Assembly (NCBI GenBank): GCA_035079385.1
Contig: JAVHKY010000059.1
Location: 310,001-374,000, forward strand
DNA length: 64,000 nt
Reading direction: 5' to 3'
Source of the DNA: Aspidiotus rigidus
Lineage: Eukaryota > Arthropoda > Insecta > Hemiptera > Diaspididae
Part shown: piece after piece, positions 36,866 to 48,540 of the stretch
How positions within the stretch are numbered: position 1 is the first letter of the stretch
How the letters are laid out: every line of letters starts with the position of its first letter
Translations under genes and position numbers: made by a program
Notes under the pieces: generated by a model
What the model was told of the DNA's origin: nothing
Seen by the model: only the letters and a program-made list of their open reading frames with translations
The model's database searches: none

Positions 36866-37125
36866 TGTGATGCGACCTGCGAAACCATAGGATAAGTCGC
36901 GCTGGCGGGACCCCCCTGTGTAAAACCTACCTACACAATACGCGACTACACATGCTATACACACAAATATCTTCGTATTGTTTGCCGAATATTTGCGCCA
37001 CGATGTTACTCAAAAGAAATCATTTTGGTTAACTGCATGTTGATATCGCTATATTCCGAGGCGAGTTTTACATGGGGTGGTCCCGGCAGTGCGACTTATC
37101 CTATGGTTTCGCAGATCGCATCACA
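36866..37125. mobile_element. MITE with ~47-bp terminal inverted repeats and TA target duplication
   Basis: The left end TGTGATGCGACCTGCGAAAC and the reverse complement of the right end TGTGATGCGATCTGCGAAAC match, and continue through CATAGGATAAGTCGC to GGGACC with only a few differences. Both ends are bordered by TA (36864-36865 and 37126-37127), which fits a Tc1/mariner-type or other TA-targeting element. There is no ORF. It lies in the spacer of the foldback element. Confidence 0.85.
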
Positions 37126-37557
37126 TATCATAAACCTTTTAGTCTGATCTTGTCCGCACTCGTATGATCAAATGGCCTCCACATATCTGTAATTATTATT
37201 ATTATATCTATTTATTTATTTATTTTTTTGTTTATTCTTCGAAATGAGTGGTTTGTGGAAGGGGTTGGGGCATGGGGCATGGGACCAGGGTTGGGGTGGC
37301 TAGTAGTGGACATATTATCATTATTGTTTTTTTTTCTTCTTTTTTTTTTCCATTTTGAATTTTGAATTTTGTTTGCTTACTATCCGTATTTTTCTATCAT
37401 TTTTATTTTTATTTTTTTTTTAAATTTTGAATTCTGTTTGTTTATTATTCGTATTTTTCTATTGTTTTTATTTTTGTTTTAATTTTTTTTTCTCATCTTT
37501 TTTGTTTACAGTTCCCCCCTGTCATTGGCCGATCGGCTGTTGGAGGGTACTCTAATA

Positions 37558-37582
37558 ATATAAATAAATAAATAAATAAATT
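37558..37582. repeat. (AAAT)n microsatellite
   Basis: About five ATAA units follow GGTACTCTAATAATATAAAT. This could be the simple-repeat tail of a LINE running left to right, but no coding match was found upstream. Confidence 0.7.
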
Positions 37583-37794
37583 TTTCCTGTAGGTTCCTTA
37601 ACTGAATCTTACTCCATGATAGGCTAGTATATTTAATGTAATATATACACATAATTTTGGACGGAGGTTTCTTGCGCCTGATTCGAGCTCCTCCATTCGT
37701 CCTATGCCCTGCCTACCAGTTTTCTAGGCTTTCTAATAGGAGTACGTTAGCCTGCCGATTTACAGTAGTCTTATATTCGGGATGGGGGTACTTC

Positions 37795-37980
37795 ATATTA
37801 TCCGCTCTCGTCATACTCTTTAATTGTGATTACTGAGGAATCGTCATCTGACTGGACTCATGGTCAGCTTCCTCGTCCTGACTTAATACATCCTACAAGT
37901 CGTCGTCAATGACATCTACTACCTCTAATACTCCACCAGCATTGAGGCAAGTCTGCCCAAGACACTTTGGTGAACATTTT
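37795..37980 (-). pseudogene. Possible transposon coding scrap inside the foldback element
   Basis: The minus strand reads CSPKCLGQTCLNAGGVLEVV, then an acidic stretch with one in-frame stop and DVLSQDEEADHESSQMTIPQ before a stop. The acidic, low-hydrophobic composition looks protein-like. No family was recognised. Confidence 0.25.
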
Positions 37981-39329
37981 AATCCTAAAAAGAGACAACT
38001 ATTTTCAACAAAAAACTCTTATTTGAAACATTTTTTCATAAAATTTCAATTTTGGTAAGTATATGGAAAAACTGATTTTGGTCCTCTTTTGAACGGCGTT
38101 TGCAGGCTCTGCCGGGGCACTAATTGACTTTGGCTGAACATTGAATACGTTTTTCAGTAGGGAATTTAACGAGGAACAATTTTTATTTGAAACATTTTTT
38201 AATAAAATTACAATTAGACAAGATATAAGCAAAATACTAAATCTTGGGGGTTTAAACCCCTATAAAAAAAGAACCTCCTGAAGGCTGAATAAATAATTAT
38301 ATAGCAAATTTAACGAGAAACAACTTTTGTTTGAAACATTTTAAAAGAAAATTTCAATTTTGTGAGATACTGTATGGAAAAACTGATTTTGGTCCTCTTT
38401 TGAACAGCCTTTGCAGGCTCTACCGGGGCACTAATTGACTTTGGCTGAACATTGAATACGTTATTTGGTATGAAATTTAACGAGGAACAACTTTTATTTG
38501 AAACATTTTTTAATAAAATTAGAATTAGACAAGATATAAGCAAAATACTAAATCTTGGGGGGTTTAAACCCCTATAAAAAAAGAACCTTCTGAAGGCTGA
38601 ATAAACCATTGTATAGCAAATTTAACGAGGAAGAACTTTTGTTTGAAACATTGGTTAATAAAATTTCAATTTTGTGAGATACTGTATGGAAAAATTGATT
38701 TTGGTCCTCTTTTAAACGGCCTTTGCAAAGGCGCTAATTGGTATAGGCTGAAAATTGAATACGTTATTTGGTATAAAATTTAACGAGGAACAACTTTTGT
38801 TTGAAAAATTTTTCAATAAAATTTCAATTTCGCGTGATGTATGCGAAAAACTAATTTCTGGGGGTTTGAACCCCCATAAAAAAAGAAGCTCCAAGGGAAA
38901 AACGCGGGATTTTTAGTATGTTGTTGAGGACCACATCCTGAACCATTTTCAGCAAAGAAACATGTGTTCCAGCAAAATGTTTTTTTTTTCCTTATTTGCC
39001 TACACTATAACGCTTAGCCTAATATTCTGTATACTAGATATTGTTGGAGGAGGAACTAAACTAGTAGCGAAAAAAAGAATACTCAAAAGGGAGAGTGAAA
39101 AATGCAAAAATTGCAGAGAAATTAAACGTCCAGCGCTTTTGGTTAATAATAAACCATCTTCGGGACCGAAATAAAAGCAATTGACAAGATGGAGGAGAGG
39201 AACAGAATATTAAGGTTGGCCAAACGAGAAGTCGCGGTGTGAATCACAAACAAGTTCGTAAGCCATCTTGCGGAATGTAAGAGTTTAGAACAGTAATACC
39301 ATCAGCGTTGAGGTGACAAATTATCTCTA

Positions 39330-39735
39330 TGTGTTAGAGGGCAATACGTTTGCGGTAGGAATTCTCCTTATGGAGGAGCCTTTCCGATCCCTCACGGAAA
39401 CTGTGGCCATGATCAGCAAAAGCTGATTTCCACAAGTGTCCCTTGTTCCAAGACTTCAAGTGCTCAGCTACTCTCACCTTCATCTGGCGGCTGGTCTCAG
39501 CCTCTACAATCCCTACATTCCATCTTATAAACACCGCCCCTCTCGTCAACGGGTATTGGGTCCTTCAGCCTCTCAAACAAACCTTCAACAGTGGTAGGGT
39601 TGTAAAAAGCTGGTTTGAATATCTGGCCTATCCAAAACTTGCAAGAACACGAGCAGATATTCCTACAAAGGAGGAGTGCTTGTGTTACGTTGCAAGCCAT
39701 TACACGAACGAAAGAAACAAACGGTCCGAACATGC
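39330..39735 (-). mobile_element. Penelope-like retroelement fragment: GIY-YIG endonuclease domain
   Basis: The first frame gives PTTVEGLFERLKDPIPVDER and GGVYKMECRDCRG; after a frameshift it continues ETSRQMKVRVAEHLKSWNKG and KSAFADHGHSF, then LLHKENSYRKRIALE. This order (GxYK.xCxxC, then xGETxRxxxxRxxEH, then SAxAxHxxxxxH) is the GIY-YIG nuclease at the C-terminus of Penelope-like elements. The first motif's Y..G residues are damaged at the frameshift. The upstream reverse transcriptase is absent. Confidence 0.75.
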
Positions 39736-39929
39736 ACAGTTAACTGCCAGACAACTCATGCTAGAAGGTTATATAGGTAGCTTCTGAAAATACTGCAGCA
39801 TGTTGTTCTACCAATAGATGAATGTTCTGTCAACAACAACAATAGCGCAGGGAATATATTGGAAATAGGTCGCTATCTTGCTGACCAGCAACATGAGGTC
39901 ACCTGAGACCCATCCCCACTCACTCCAGC

Positions 39930-40300
39930 CAGCCTAAAGGAATGGAAAAGTCGCTGACGCAGAAATGCTCTACAAGCATGGTTCGCTGAATGGAAAGAGA
40001 GCACAAAGAGCAGCTGGTGTCACACATTACAACCAATCATAGAGGAAAGACAAAGAGCAGCGTTTAAATCTAACTTTTGGAACGTAGGCGTACACAGGAC
40101 AGGAATGCCTTGGAAAAGGGACAATCAAATCCACACGCGAACTACCGAGCATGTAATTCTACACTGCTCACTGAACCTCAAGGGAAAACCAGCCATGCAG
40201 GCCAACGGCATAACTACAGACCACGGGAGACTGCTTACTACAACAGACCCTTTAGTTCTTAGAAAGTCCACTATCACAAATAAAGATTGAACGCTATGCC
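39930..40300 (+). mobile_element. LINE C-terminal fragment (RNase H / zinc-motif tail)
   Basis: Plus-strand frames give QAWFAEWKESTKSSW, then PIIEERQRAAFKSNFW and RDNQIHTRTTEHVILHCSLN. This resembles the TAEHILxxC motif at the end of LINE ORF2 proteins. It ends near AATAAAG at 40279. It is broken by frameshifts and truncated at its 5' end. Confidence 0.5.
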
Positions 40301-42000
40301 AATTTGGTTAAGCCTGGAAGCCCGCGGTCACGTGACCCCGGAACCCACCACAAGCAGATAGTGCAAAATTCAAAAACAACTGACCCACCCCGAACACAAG
40401 ACCTTTTGTAATTCGGCACACTAACCAGAGAATGACAACCGATCCTATTATAAATGGTGAACGCCTCTAATCAGTAGACAGGGCCAAAGATACGCAGCCA
40501 ATCAGCATGGACTTAAACTTGGCTTAAGGCTTTCAAGCTAATGGACATTTCAGCTTGAGCTTCTAAACGCTTGTAAAGTAAACTTAAATACACTTGAAAC
40601 TTTTAGGCTAGTGACTATTTTAGCTCAAACAGAAACCAAATACTCCTAGGCTATAAAGACCGATGTTTAAATTAATCAGCTTTGGTTTAGCTCAAAACTT
40701 TGCAAATTATACTGAAAGCGTGACATATTCAAGATCTTATGTTTTTCCCAAGGGGAGAAATTTAAAACCAACTTCATTAGAGTTGATGGTGGGCGAAGAG
40801 CAGCGTAGTCTCAGCCCTTTGATTAGACAATGAATTTTGACAGAGAGGGAGTTGAGAAATTGTTTGGACAGAAAGATTTCAAATAATTTCCCTCCAATTT
40901 GACTAGACCAGTTGGAAGCGATGAAAACACTCGTGCCAGGACTGAAATTTGGACTAACTTGCAGTGGATTTGGCAAAGAAATTCTGGTGGATTGAGTGCG
41001 TCCGCAAGTAAGCCTAACATAAGCTATACCGGCCTTGACCTACTTTGGAGACTAAGAAATTTTGAGTTTTGAGCCGACATGTATACTTTACTAGTATTTT
41101 ACTGTTTCTCTCGCCCACGTTTTCGCTTGGATAAAGAAATAGTGATGCCTCAAAGAACAAAATCTTTCCTCCTTTGTCCTTTGTGAAAATTGTATCTACG
41201 ATATTGAATTGGTTCAAAGCAGAAGGTTTGGACAGACGATGAAGAACTAAGGGAGACTACGAGTATTCGTCCTGTTTTTCTCTTTAGGAGATTTGTCTCT
41301 CAAAATATCAATGGTAATGTCAATGATGAACAGTTTTATTGTTTTTCATTAGAAGAACATTTATTATCGAACTTTTTCCCACCTTTGAGCATGAGCTCTT
41401 CCTGTCTCTTCTCAGCTAGTTGTCCCAACGAACGAAACGAGCAAGAGAAACCAATTTTTTTATAGTATCAATTTCTAACGTGATGTCATTGGTTTTAGTT
41501 TCGAGTTTGACGATACGGCATTTGCAATATTTTATTCTGGAAGACTTTCCGAAAAATAGGGGGAGATACCAATCAGCGTATAATACCAAGAAAAGCTGCG
41601 TGCACATAAGAAAAATGGGGAAAGGAGGAAAGTCATCTGTATCTAGCTATAGCTTTCTGTAAATTTCAAAATGATGTTCACTAGGGCACAGGAAATTGAC
41701 TGAAGTATCGTCGACCAAGTGTGAAGCGGAAAGATGGATGAAGAGAGATAAAAAAAGTATCGCAATACACCGATCAAACTAATCCAATGATAGGAAAAAA
41801 CTACGGTTTTCTCGAATGTGTTGAAAGAGAAGAACATTGGTGAATAATGTAGCTGCGAGGATTTGAGTAAGGTTTTATACAGATCTGAAAGTTGATTCTC
41901 TAATATTGGTACATAGAGTCAGTGAGTGGTGAGTAAGGAGTAGAGATCCAATTTTGTGAATTTCTGAGTTACGTTTATTTGCGAATGGTAATGTAGTCAT
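40300..42000. other. No recognised gene
   Basis: AT-rich sequence. 41025-41105 (GGCCTTGACCTACT..GG, then TTGAGCCGACATGTATACT) has a relative at 45290-45330 and 45460-45480, so part of it is a dispersed repeat. Confidence 0.4.
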
Positions 42001-42029
42001 CGAATTCAAGCTGGCCGAGGCCTCATATA

Positions 42030-42330
42030 AGTCTTTTCAGAAGCCCCACACAATTGGTTTGAAAACAACGATGTATTTCAAAATTTCGACTGCTTTACCT
42101 TCATTATCTTCGAAGTAATCTCCCTCGACCTGAATGCATTTATGTGCATGAACTCGGAATTTTCCATTCTCGGAACACCCTCAGCAGTCCTCTAAAGAAA
42201 TGCATGTCAGGACCTTCGCCTTCTGAACTATTGAAATCAGATCCTTTTGGAGCTAATTTCAGTTTGAAGGGAGTCAAGAAGTTGAGGACAGCATCTGCAA
42301 ACTTCTGTTTATGACACCTATTCTCATCAA
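42030..42330 (-). pseudogene. mariner-like transposase C-terminal fragment
   Basis: The minus strand encodes FRGLLRVFREWKI and, after a short disruption, HKCIQVEGDYFEDNEGKAVE followed by ILKYIVVFKPIVW. The spacing F..G...L..RW.KCI...GDYFE is the end of mariner-family transposases. The catalytic DDD/E part upstream is not recognisable and no terminal repeat was found. Confidence 0.55.
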
Positions 42331-43420
42331 CCGATTTCTCAGAGACGTCACATTATCTTGCTGCTAAATTGGTTCTCGCTACGGCTACAATTCGTTTTAC
42401 CTTTGCTTCAATTTTTGTGAAGAAGCAAGGAATTTTGTATGCAAATTTCTGTTTAGAAAAAATTGATTGCAACCGATTGAAAAATGGTCGATTTTTAAAG
42501 ATTTCAATCCCTCGTCAGAAGGGATAATTTTTGGAGAAGAACCGAACCTTATCACTGTGCTGAGGGGGACAAAATTGTTTTCCATTTTTATTGTACTTGC
42601 AGATCTTAAATGAAGTTGTGAGCCATGACTTGTGCTGGTCTAGTGGTCCCCGAGGCAGGCAGAATAAGTACTCAACCATCGAACGGAAACTTTTTCCTCA
42701 AATTGAGTGTCTATGGATATTTGAGCTTTGCTTCATGATCAAAACCTTTACCAAGCTAGATTCGAATACGCATCAATGGGCTCCAAATCCTTCTCAATTC
42801 CTGAAAATAGTAAAATTTTTGGGCTTTCTATTGGTAAATCTTATCTCAAGTCAGCTTGAGGAACCGTGGATCTGGTTCGAGCATTAAAGGCTCGAATGGT
42901 ACGTGTTTGTAGGCATATAGAGAATATAGCAGGATTCAGAAGTTGATTAGGTGTGTGTGCGTAAGTAGTAATGCATAATAAAGGCAAGTATTTTTAAAAC
43001 GGCAAAAGGGTTTGAATCAATTCACTCAAATATTTCTGCGAATTTCTTTTTCCTCTAATTACATCAGCGACTTTTATCGACTTCTTGGATACAGTTATGG
43101 GAAGCACGAGAGGAGAAGGGGTGTGTCAATTAGGGTCCTCAACTTGACTTCACACTTTTGTGACACGGTTGAGGAGAGAAGGGAGTTGAAGCCAATTTTC
43201 TCAAAGATGTGACCCATATTTTGCGACTCTAAAGAATGACTTTACGAAGTCTCAATAATAGTTTCGAGGTGAGGCCGAGCGTTGGTTCACTCTAGGACGA
43301 CTTTCACAGACTCGAGTCTTTTCCTTCCTCTGCGAGTTCTTAAGTCATCTCTTCTCATTTAAGAAAAACATATGTCACTACTCACCGCTACATCTGTCAC
43401 TTATGACTCCGCTCGTGGTC

Positions 43421-43775
43421 TCTCTCAAGTTTAAACACGTTTCAAAGCCTATTTAAATTATTTCTCAGTTGACGCAATATTAATTTGAGGTCGAGTTGAA
43501 TTTCTTTTATTTCCGTTCGTCTTTTCTGCGATTTCTTCCCCCATCTGCTAATCCCATTAAGTTATCCTATCCTCTATTCGAGACGCGATCTCAATGATGA
43601 CACAATAACAACAATAACATTTCACGCTAAATTGGCTGATAAAATAACGTTTGCCGATACCATAATCTTTAAATAAATAAATGGAAGAGAGCGAGCGGAA
43701 TCACAGCGCGGGCAATAAGACAGCGGAATATAACCGAGGGAAAATGGGTAAAACAAAATTTCATAGCGAATAACG
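43421..43775. repeat. Copy 2 of the ~340 bp duplicated segment (partner at 33515-33860)
   Basis: It has the same orientation as copy 1, 9.9 kb away. The strongly conserved part includes ACACAATAACAACAATAAC and TTGGCTGATAAAATAACGTT. The even spread of differences outside the core, against near identity inside it, suggests constraint on the core, though recent local conversion would look similar. Confidence 0.85.
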
Positions 43776-43980
43776 TCTATTTATACGTAATGTTAACACG
43801 AATTTCAATTATAAGTTGAAATTACTTTTGCTGCCAATTTGGGGAGGCAGAAAAGTAAAGTTTTTACGAGCGCCTCGTTTTCTTGCCATTCTGATGGAAA
43901 CTGCGGCACCGTCGCCGCTTCTGATGCGCAAACAAACGTCGTCGTATCACATAAAGCTAATTTCCTTTTCTCTCTTGCAG

Positions 43981-44026
43981 CTTTTCGCGCCACGCCACCG
44001 TCGCCCGCCTGTCCAACGCGGCCCAG
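43981..44026 (+). CDS. Possible 46-nt internal exon of an unidentified plus-strand gene
   Basis: A GC-rich block is bounded by a strong acceptor (TTTCCTTTTCTCTCTTGCAG) and a strong donor (CAG^gtacgg). In one frame it reads FSRHATVARLSNAAQ with G/C at nearly every third position, unlike the AT-rich DNA around it. The other two frames are also open. Size and splice signals fit a microexon in a gene with very long introns; no neighbouring exon was found. Confidence 0.3.
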
Positions 44027-46179
44027 GTACGGTATTTTAATATAATAAGCTTTATTAAACGATCTAACTACAGTTTAACCGAAGTCTGAAAATTAAATTT
44101 TATGAAAATTAATTATATCTAGAGTTTCCGTCGTCGGTAACGGGATTTTCCTTTTTATTGTACTCGCCGCGCCATACAGCTCGAGTATTAATTTTTTCAT
44201 CTCAACTCTGCGCCCTCATCATCCACTCTCTTTCGTTCCTACTTCGTCTTCTGTATGTGTATTTCGTCCTCCTGTGTATCCCTTCTAAAGTAGTGGCTAA
44301 GGATTCCTTTCTTTTCTTTTTTTCCCAACTAATTTTTTTATTTCATTTTCTCTCTTTTTTTTTTTTTAACGCCCATTTATAAAAACTAATTTCAAAAAGA
44401 CAGTTAAATTATATTTTCGTAATGAATTTCGTTCTTTTATTACACATTTTTCACAATTTACTGCGTATATTCTGTCGCGCACACAAATTAAAAAAAACTT
44501 ATAATACAGAAAATAGCCGTGCCATTTTCCGCTGCACAAAGAAGTCTGACGGCCAAGTTTTGGTCCAAACAAGTTTCTATTGTTATTTTTCGACATTAGT
44601 CTTCGAAATGTACATTACCAAATATATTTCTGTCGTGAATGGAAATGAAAATAGCTGTAGAAAAAATCACTTTTTTTTTCTCTTTCTCCAAAACGCATCC
44701 TTGAGAAGTGAAATCAACGAGAGGACTGAAGGGAAAAAAAAAGTGAAAAATAGCACAGCGGTGAAAGATTAACGTCACCGCCTAAGGTATGAAACCCATT
44801 ATTGAAACTGCCCTCGTCGAGGTAATTAAATGAGCTTGTCATCACTTTTGCGGAAAAAACGGGAGATAAAAGCTTCATTATAGTGATTATAACTCACTTC
44901 AAGTGCATACCTTTTCCTTTTCAAATTTTGACAGGGACCAAAGAAAGAAACTGCTTTTGATCAATTTAAGTTTTTTAACTTGCAAACAGTGCCAGCAGTA
45001 CCTGGAGAAAAATGAGAATTTGTGTTACCTGGTGTGAACATTTTGCTCTTTTTGCCAACTTGAGAGTCTCATTAGAAAGAACCCTCTAGGATACAGCAAG
45101 TTCTAATTCTAAGGTTTATACAAATTTTAGAAGTAGGAATCAACAAGAAAAATGCTGCCCTTGAAGATCATCCTATCAGTTCTCTTTTTGACATCAGAAT
45201 GTCTAGTGGAGGGAAGAGGGGGGGGGGAGCTTCGAATACGAATTTCTGTGGTAAACGTTTTGGACTCTGATGACGTTATATGGTGGGTGTGGCCTTGACC
45301 TACTATGGATTTGGAAAGCATGCATAGTTCAAAATTTTTTGCAAGTTCTCCTCCTATAATTAGGTTTGGTTTTGTTCTCCTACCAGGTTAGAGATCATGG
45401 ATATTTTTTCCGAAATGATCCTCGATAAATCAGGTCCCCTGTTAAAATTTTAACTCTTGAGCCAATATGTAACCCATTGTATCAAATTACTATACAAAAA
45501 ATAGGCCTATATGACGTATATGTCGGATTCAGTAGCCGCCAAGAGTACACAAGCTAATCTAAGATTGTGAAAGGGTTTGCCTTTTGTAAGCACTGACCAA
45601 TACAAGACTTTGCAGGCTTAAACCATACATAGGCGGATTAGATTAGATAGCCAACCTAGCCCAATCTTATGTAAATTCCCGGCACATTATGAAATCAGGC
45701 AAGTCATAAAATTCGACAAATTTCTACCCACGTCTTCTTTTTCAGCTTTACTTTTTATATTATCGATAAATAAGCTTAAAATTGTGAAGTTTTTTTTTAC
45801 TTGATTGTACACATTACATATATGAATTTCAGCTCGTTTTAGCTCTTAAAGAATCTCTTGAAGACCCAAAAACTCAATTTCTCGATAAATCAGATCGACC
45901 AGATATCTCAGTTGGTTTTGAGTAAATGTAGACCAAAAATAGACTGAGGGGGCGCTCTGATGAATGACTAATAACAGACCAACTTTTTCAGTCGATTTAC
46001 TTCCGCTCTTCCCTACCATATTTAGACCACATTTAAAGCAACTTGACAAAATTTTGAATGAAAAAATTAGTCGATCTGTAGGTGATTTAGGTACCATAAA
46101 ATGGTCTATCCTCAGTCATTGGCCATACTTCCTCTGCAATTTTTTTATTTGTCATAAATAAACCTAATAATTTTCTATT

Positions 46180-46680
46180 AATTGAATGTAAAATTGAACA
46201 AAAAAATGAAAAATATTCTGGTTCAATATGATTATTTAAAATCATTGAAATTATTAAATAATTAATTCTTATTTAAAGAATCAAATATGTTAAATAAATT
46301 TAATGATATAAAAAGTTATTTAGTTTCAAGTTTTTTAGTATTTTTACCAAATAATTAATTATTCTGAAAAAAAATTAATAATTTTGATTAAAACAACTAT
46401 ATCAAGAGAATTTAAATAAGATCTTTATTTTTTCAAAATAATATTATATTACAAACTTCTTAAATAAAGTTGAAATTTAATTTCAAAAAATAAAATTGAT
46501 ATACGTAAAATTAATTTAAAAAATTATATTTAATAATTATTCCTGTTGGAACTCCTTAAATTGAATAATTATAATAAATCTAATATTTTTATGATTAGTA
46601 GAATGTTTATATATTGAATAATTATTGTATTATTAAGAATATTAATTTTTAAATTTTATGTTAAATATCTTTATTTATCT
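46180..46680. other. Extremely AT-rich 500-bp block, possible organelle or endosymbiont insertion
   Basis: Composition changes abruptly: G and C almost vanish and A/T words such as AATAATTAATT and TTTAAAT dominate, then normal composition returns at TCTGCGAGTTTGCGAGC (46677). One frame under the invertebrate mitochondrial code stays open from about 46555 (LKLNNYNKSNIF..), but I could not match it to a mitochondrial gene. It may equally be a simple AT-rich transposon interior. Confidence 0.4.
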
Positions 46681-47289
46681 GCGAGTTTGCGAGCAATATG
46701 ATAGTTGATTCATCCCTAAGAAATCGGCTGGAAATTTTGGGCAAAAATGAGTGACCACGGTTTTTTCAACAGTTATTAATGTCAAATAAATTCATTTGGC
46801 TTGAAATGAATGTATGATAAACAGCAGAAATTTTATTTCAGTCGGGGCCTCAGAAGCAAAATCAATTCAGAAAAGGTGTGCACAAATTTTTAAATTAAGG
46901 AATTTGCCAATAACACAATAACATATACTAGACTGTGGCTGAGAGGTATGATCCATTAGGATGGGCAATTCGTGATGTCATCAGGACTTTTGGTACAAAA
47001 ATATATTTGCTACCTGTCGCGAGAAGAAAACCTTGAGCGTCAAAGAAAAACACAACTCTTGCGAGTACATTCATTTTACCGTCTGTTTCTTTGACGCCTA
47101 AGGGTTTTTTATGACAAGTCACATTATATCTGCGAGTAGCAAGGCTACCCAACGTTTCAAATTTTATGCATATGAAAAAGGAACCTGGAAAAATTGTGAC
47201 TTTGAAGTTACCTGTGTGAGGGGGAGACGACTTGAGATTTGGTCTTAAGAGATTTCTCAAGAAGTTCGTGATGTCATCATTTTTTATGA

Positions 47290-47605
47290 TCTTAAATTTT
47301 AGGCCTTGAACTTGGCCTGGGTGGAGCTAGCATCGTCCAACTTTTGATATGGGGATTGTTATATTTTTTGGGAAGAAATATAAGGATTTTATCACTCCAA
47401 AGTGTGACAGTGATGTTGCCGAAGACATGGATGTTAATTTCTGCAGCTCACGTTCAAGTCTTGTTAGAGCTGGATTTTTGGGCTTGAACTTCATTAAGGT
47501 AGCACTGCCATCGTCCAACTTTTTTTAGGAAAATTGTTGTCTTCTAGTGTTAAAATATGCAGATTGGATCATCCTAAATAACTTCCATTTCCTGCAGTTC
47601 AAGTT
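47290..47605. repeat. Degenerate tandem duplication, ~176 bp unit
   Basis: AATTTTAGGCCTTGAACTTG..GCATCGTCCAACTTTT near 47293-47345 recurs as ATTTTTGGGCTTGAACTTCA..CCATCGTCCAACTTTTT at 47473-47525. Further weak similarity lies in the following text (GCAGCTCACGTTCAAGT, GCAGTTCAAGTTTAAG). Confidence 0.6.
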
Positions 47606-48199
47606 TAAGGGTGTACTTCACCCGTTGGGAAACGCTTAAACAGTGTACGATAGGTTGCATATTCACTTCTCAAGTACCCTGCAAGGTTCGGTATACCAGC
47701 GGTCACCACGCGACGCTTGTCGGGTACGCGTGGGTAGTTCTTGTAAGGAATGACTTAACAAGACTTCACAAAAAAGAGGATTTTTTCGATCCCCGGAAAT
47801 ACTGAACAGAAAAGTCCAGCTGAAGGCGGTGTAGAAACAGAATTCTAGCTCCAAAAAAATTTTACAATGTTAGAAAATAAACGAATTTTCGATGATTTCG
47901 AAGTGAAATAAAAAACGTATGGAAGAAAATTTTTCCATTTCGTTTCGATACCACGGTCTGTAATTGAACCTTACTGAAAAACATGTGAAAAAGTTAGAAA
48001 GATCCATTGAAAACTCGAGCAGTGAGAAACTATTTTTAGTACCATATTTTGAATGCTCGTTTTCACGAGCGAAACAATAAGAGCTGGAGCCCCTAAAACT
48101 TTCCAATTTTTTTCTCCAACTTTTCCAATGATTTTTTTCAGCACTTCTTTCTATGAGTATTTTCAATGGTAAAGACGATTCCGTTTCCTGTCTTGAAAC

Positions 48200-48540
48200 T
48201 ACTCTGATGACGTCATCGGTTGGAAATTTATCATTGTATGCTACCCTAACACATCTAGAGTGGACATTAGCGCGAGGTAGGATGGTGATATAAATTGTAA
48301 CATGTCCCTCTCCGGGTAGCTCAATGATCTTGAGCTGACGTCGCGCCCCTGATCCGGACGTCCTTGACCTCTATCGGGACTATCTTGAAGACTTCATAGG
48401 CTGGGCAAAATACCTCGTGGGATCTAGAAAGATAATCAAAGAGGATGGGTACATACGACTCCGCTCCTCCTCTCCAGGCTAGTTCACCAATACCAGTGTG
48501 GTATGTACCCTGCCCCCTCATATCCAGGCTACTTCAATAT
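48200..48540. repeat. Dispersed repeat copy (family also at 60.6-61.15 kb)
   Basis: It shares with 60.6-61.15 kb the ordered phrases GATGACGTCAT, ATGCTACCCTAA, ATCTAGAGTG.ACATT, GGTAGCTCAATGATCTTGAG / GGTCATTGATCTCAACC, TGACGTCGCGCCCCTGATCC and CTTGACCT. It is non-coding. Confidence 0.75.

Larger units (their letters stand above)
34360..39025. mobile_element. Foldback-like element with long inverted arms made of tandem repeats
   Basis: The left arm (34360-36660, less a 962-bp insertion) and right arm (37985-39025, reverse orientation) share outer ends (ACATTTTG(T/C)TGGAACA.., then GAAAATGGTTCAGGATGTGG-like text near 34450 and 38940). They then share alternating repeat monomers of about 146 and 165 bp, each carrying ATGTTTCAAA.AAAAGTTGTT and CTCGTTAAATTT. 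One type contains TATAGGGGTTTAAACCCCC, the other AGTCAATTAGTGCCCCGGCA. The middle (36660-37985) holds a MITE, T-rich tracts, an (AAAT)n run and a possible coding scrap. This is the architecture of Drosophila FB elements; family membership is inference. Confidence 0.75.
42350..46160. other. No recognised gene apart from the putative microexon and duplicated segment
   Basis: Apart from 43421-43775 and 43981-44026, I see AT-rich DNA with T-runs (44310-44370) and low-complexity ORFs with no family match. Confidence 0.4.

Noticed and set aside
46555..46680. Mitochondrial ATP6 or COX1 insertion (GVPTG-like and PVGTP-like words)
   Set aside because: The words are followed by stops or unrelated text in both orientations; no continuous match to a mitochondrial protein could be read.
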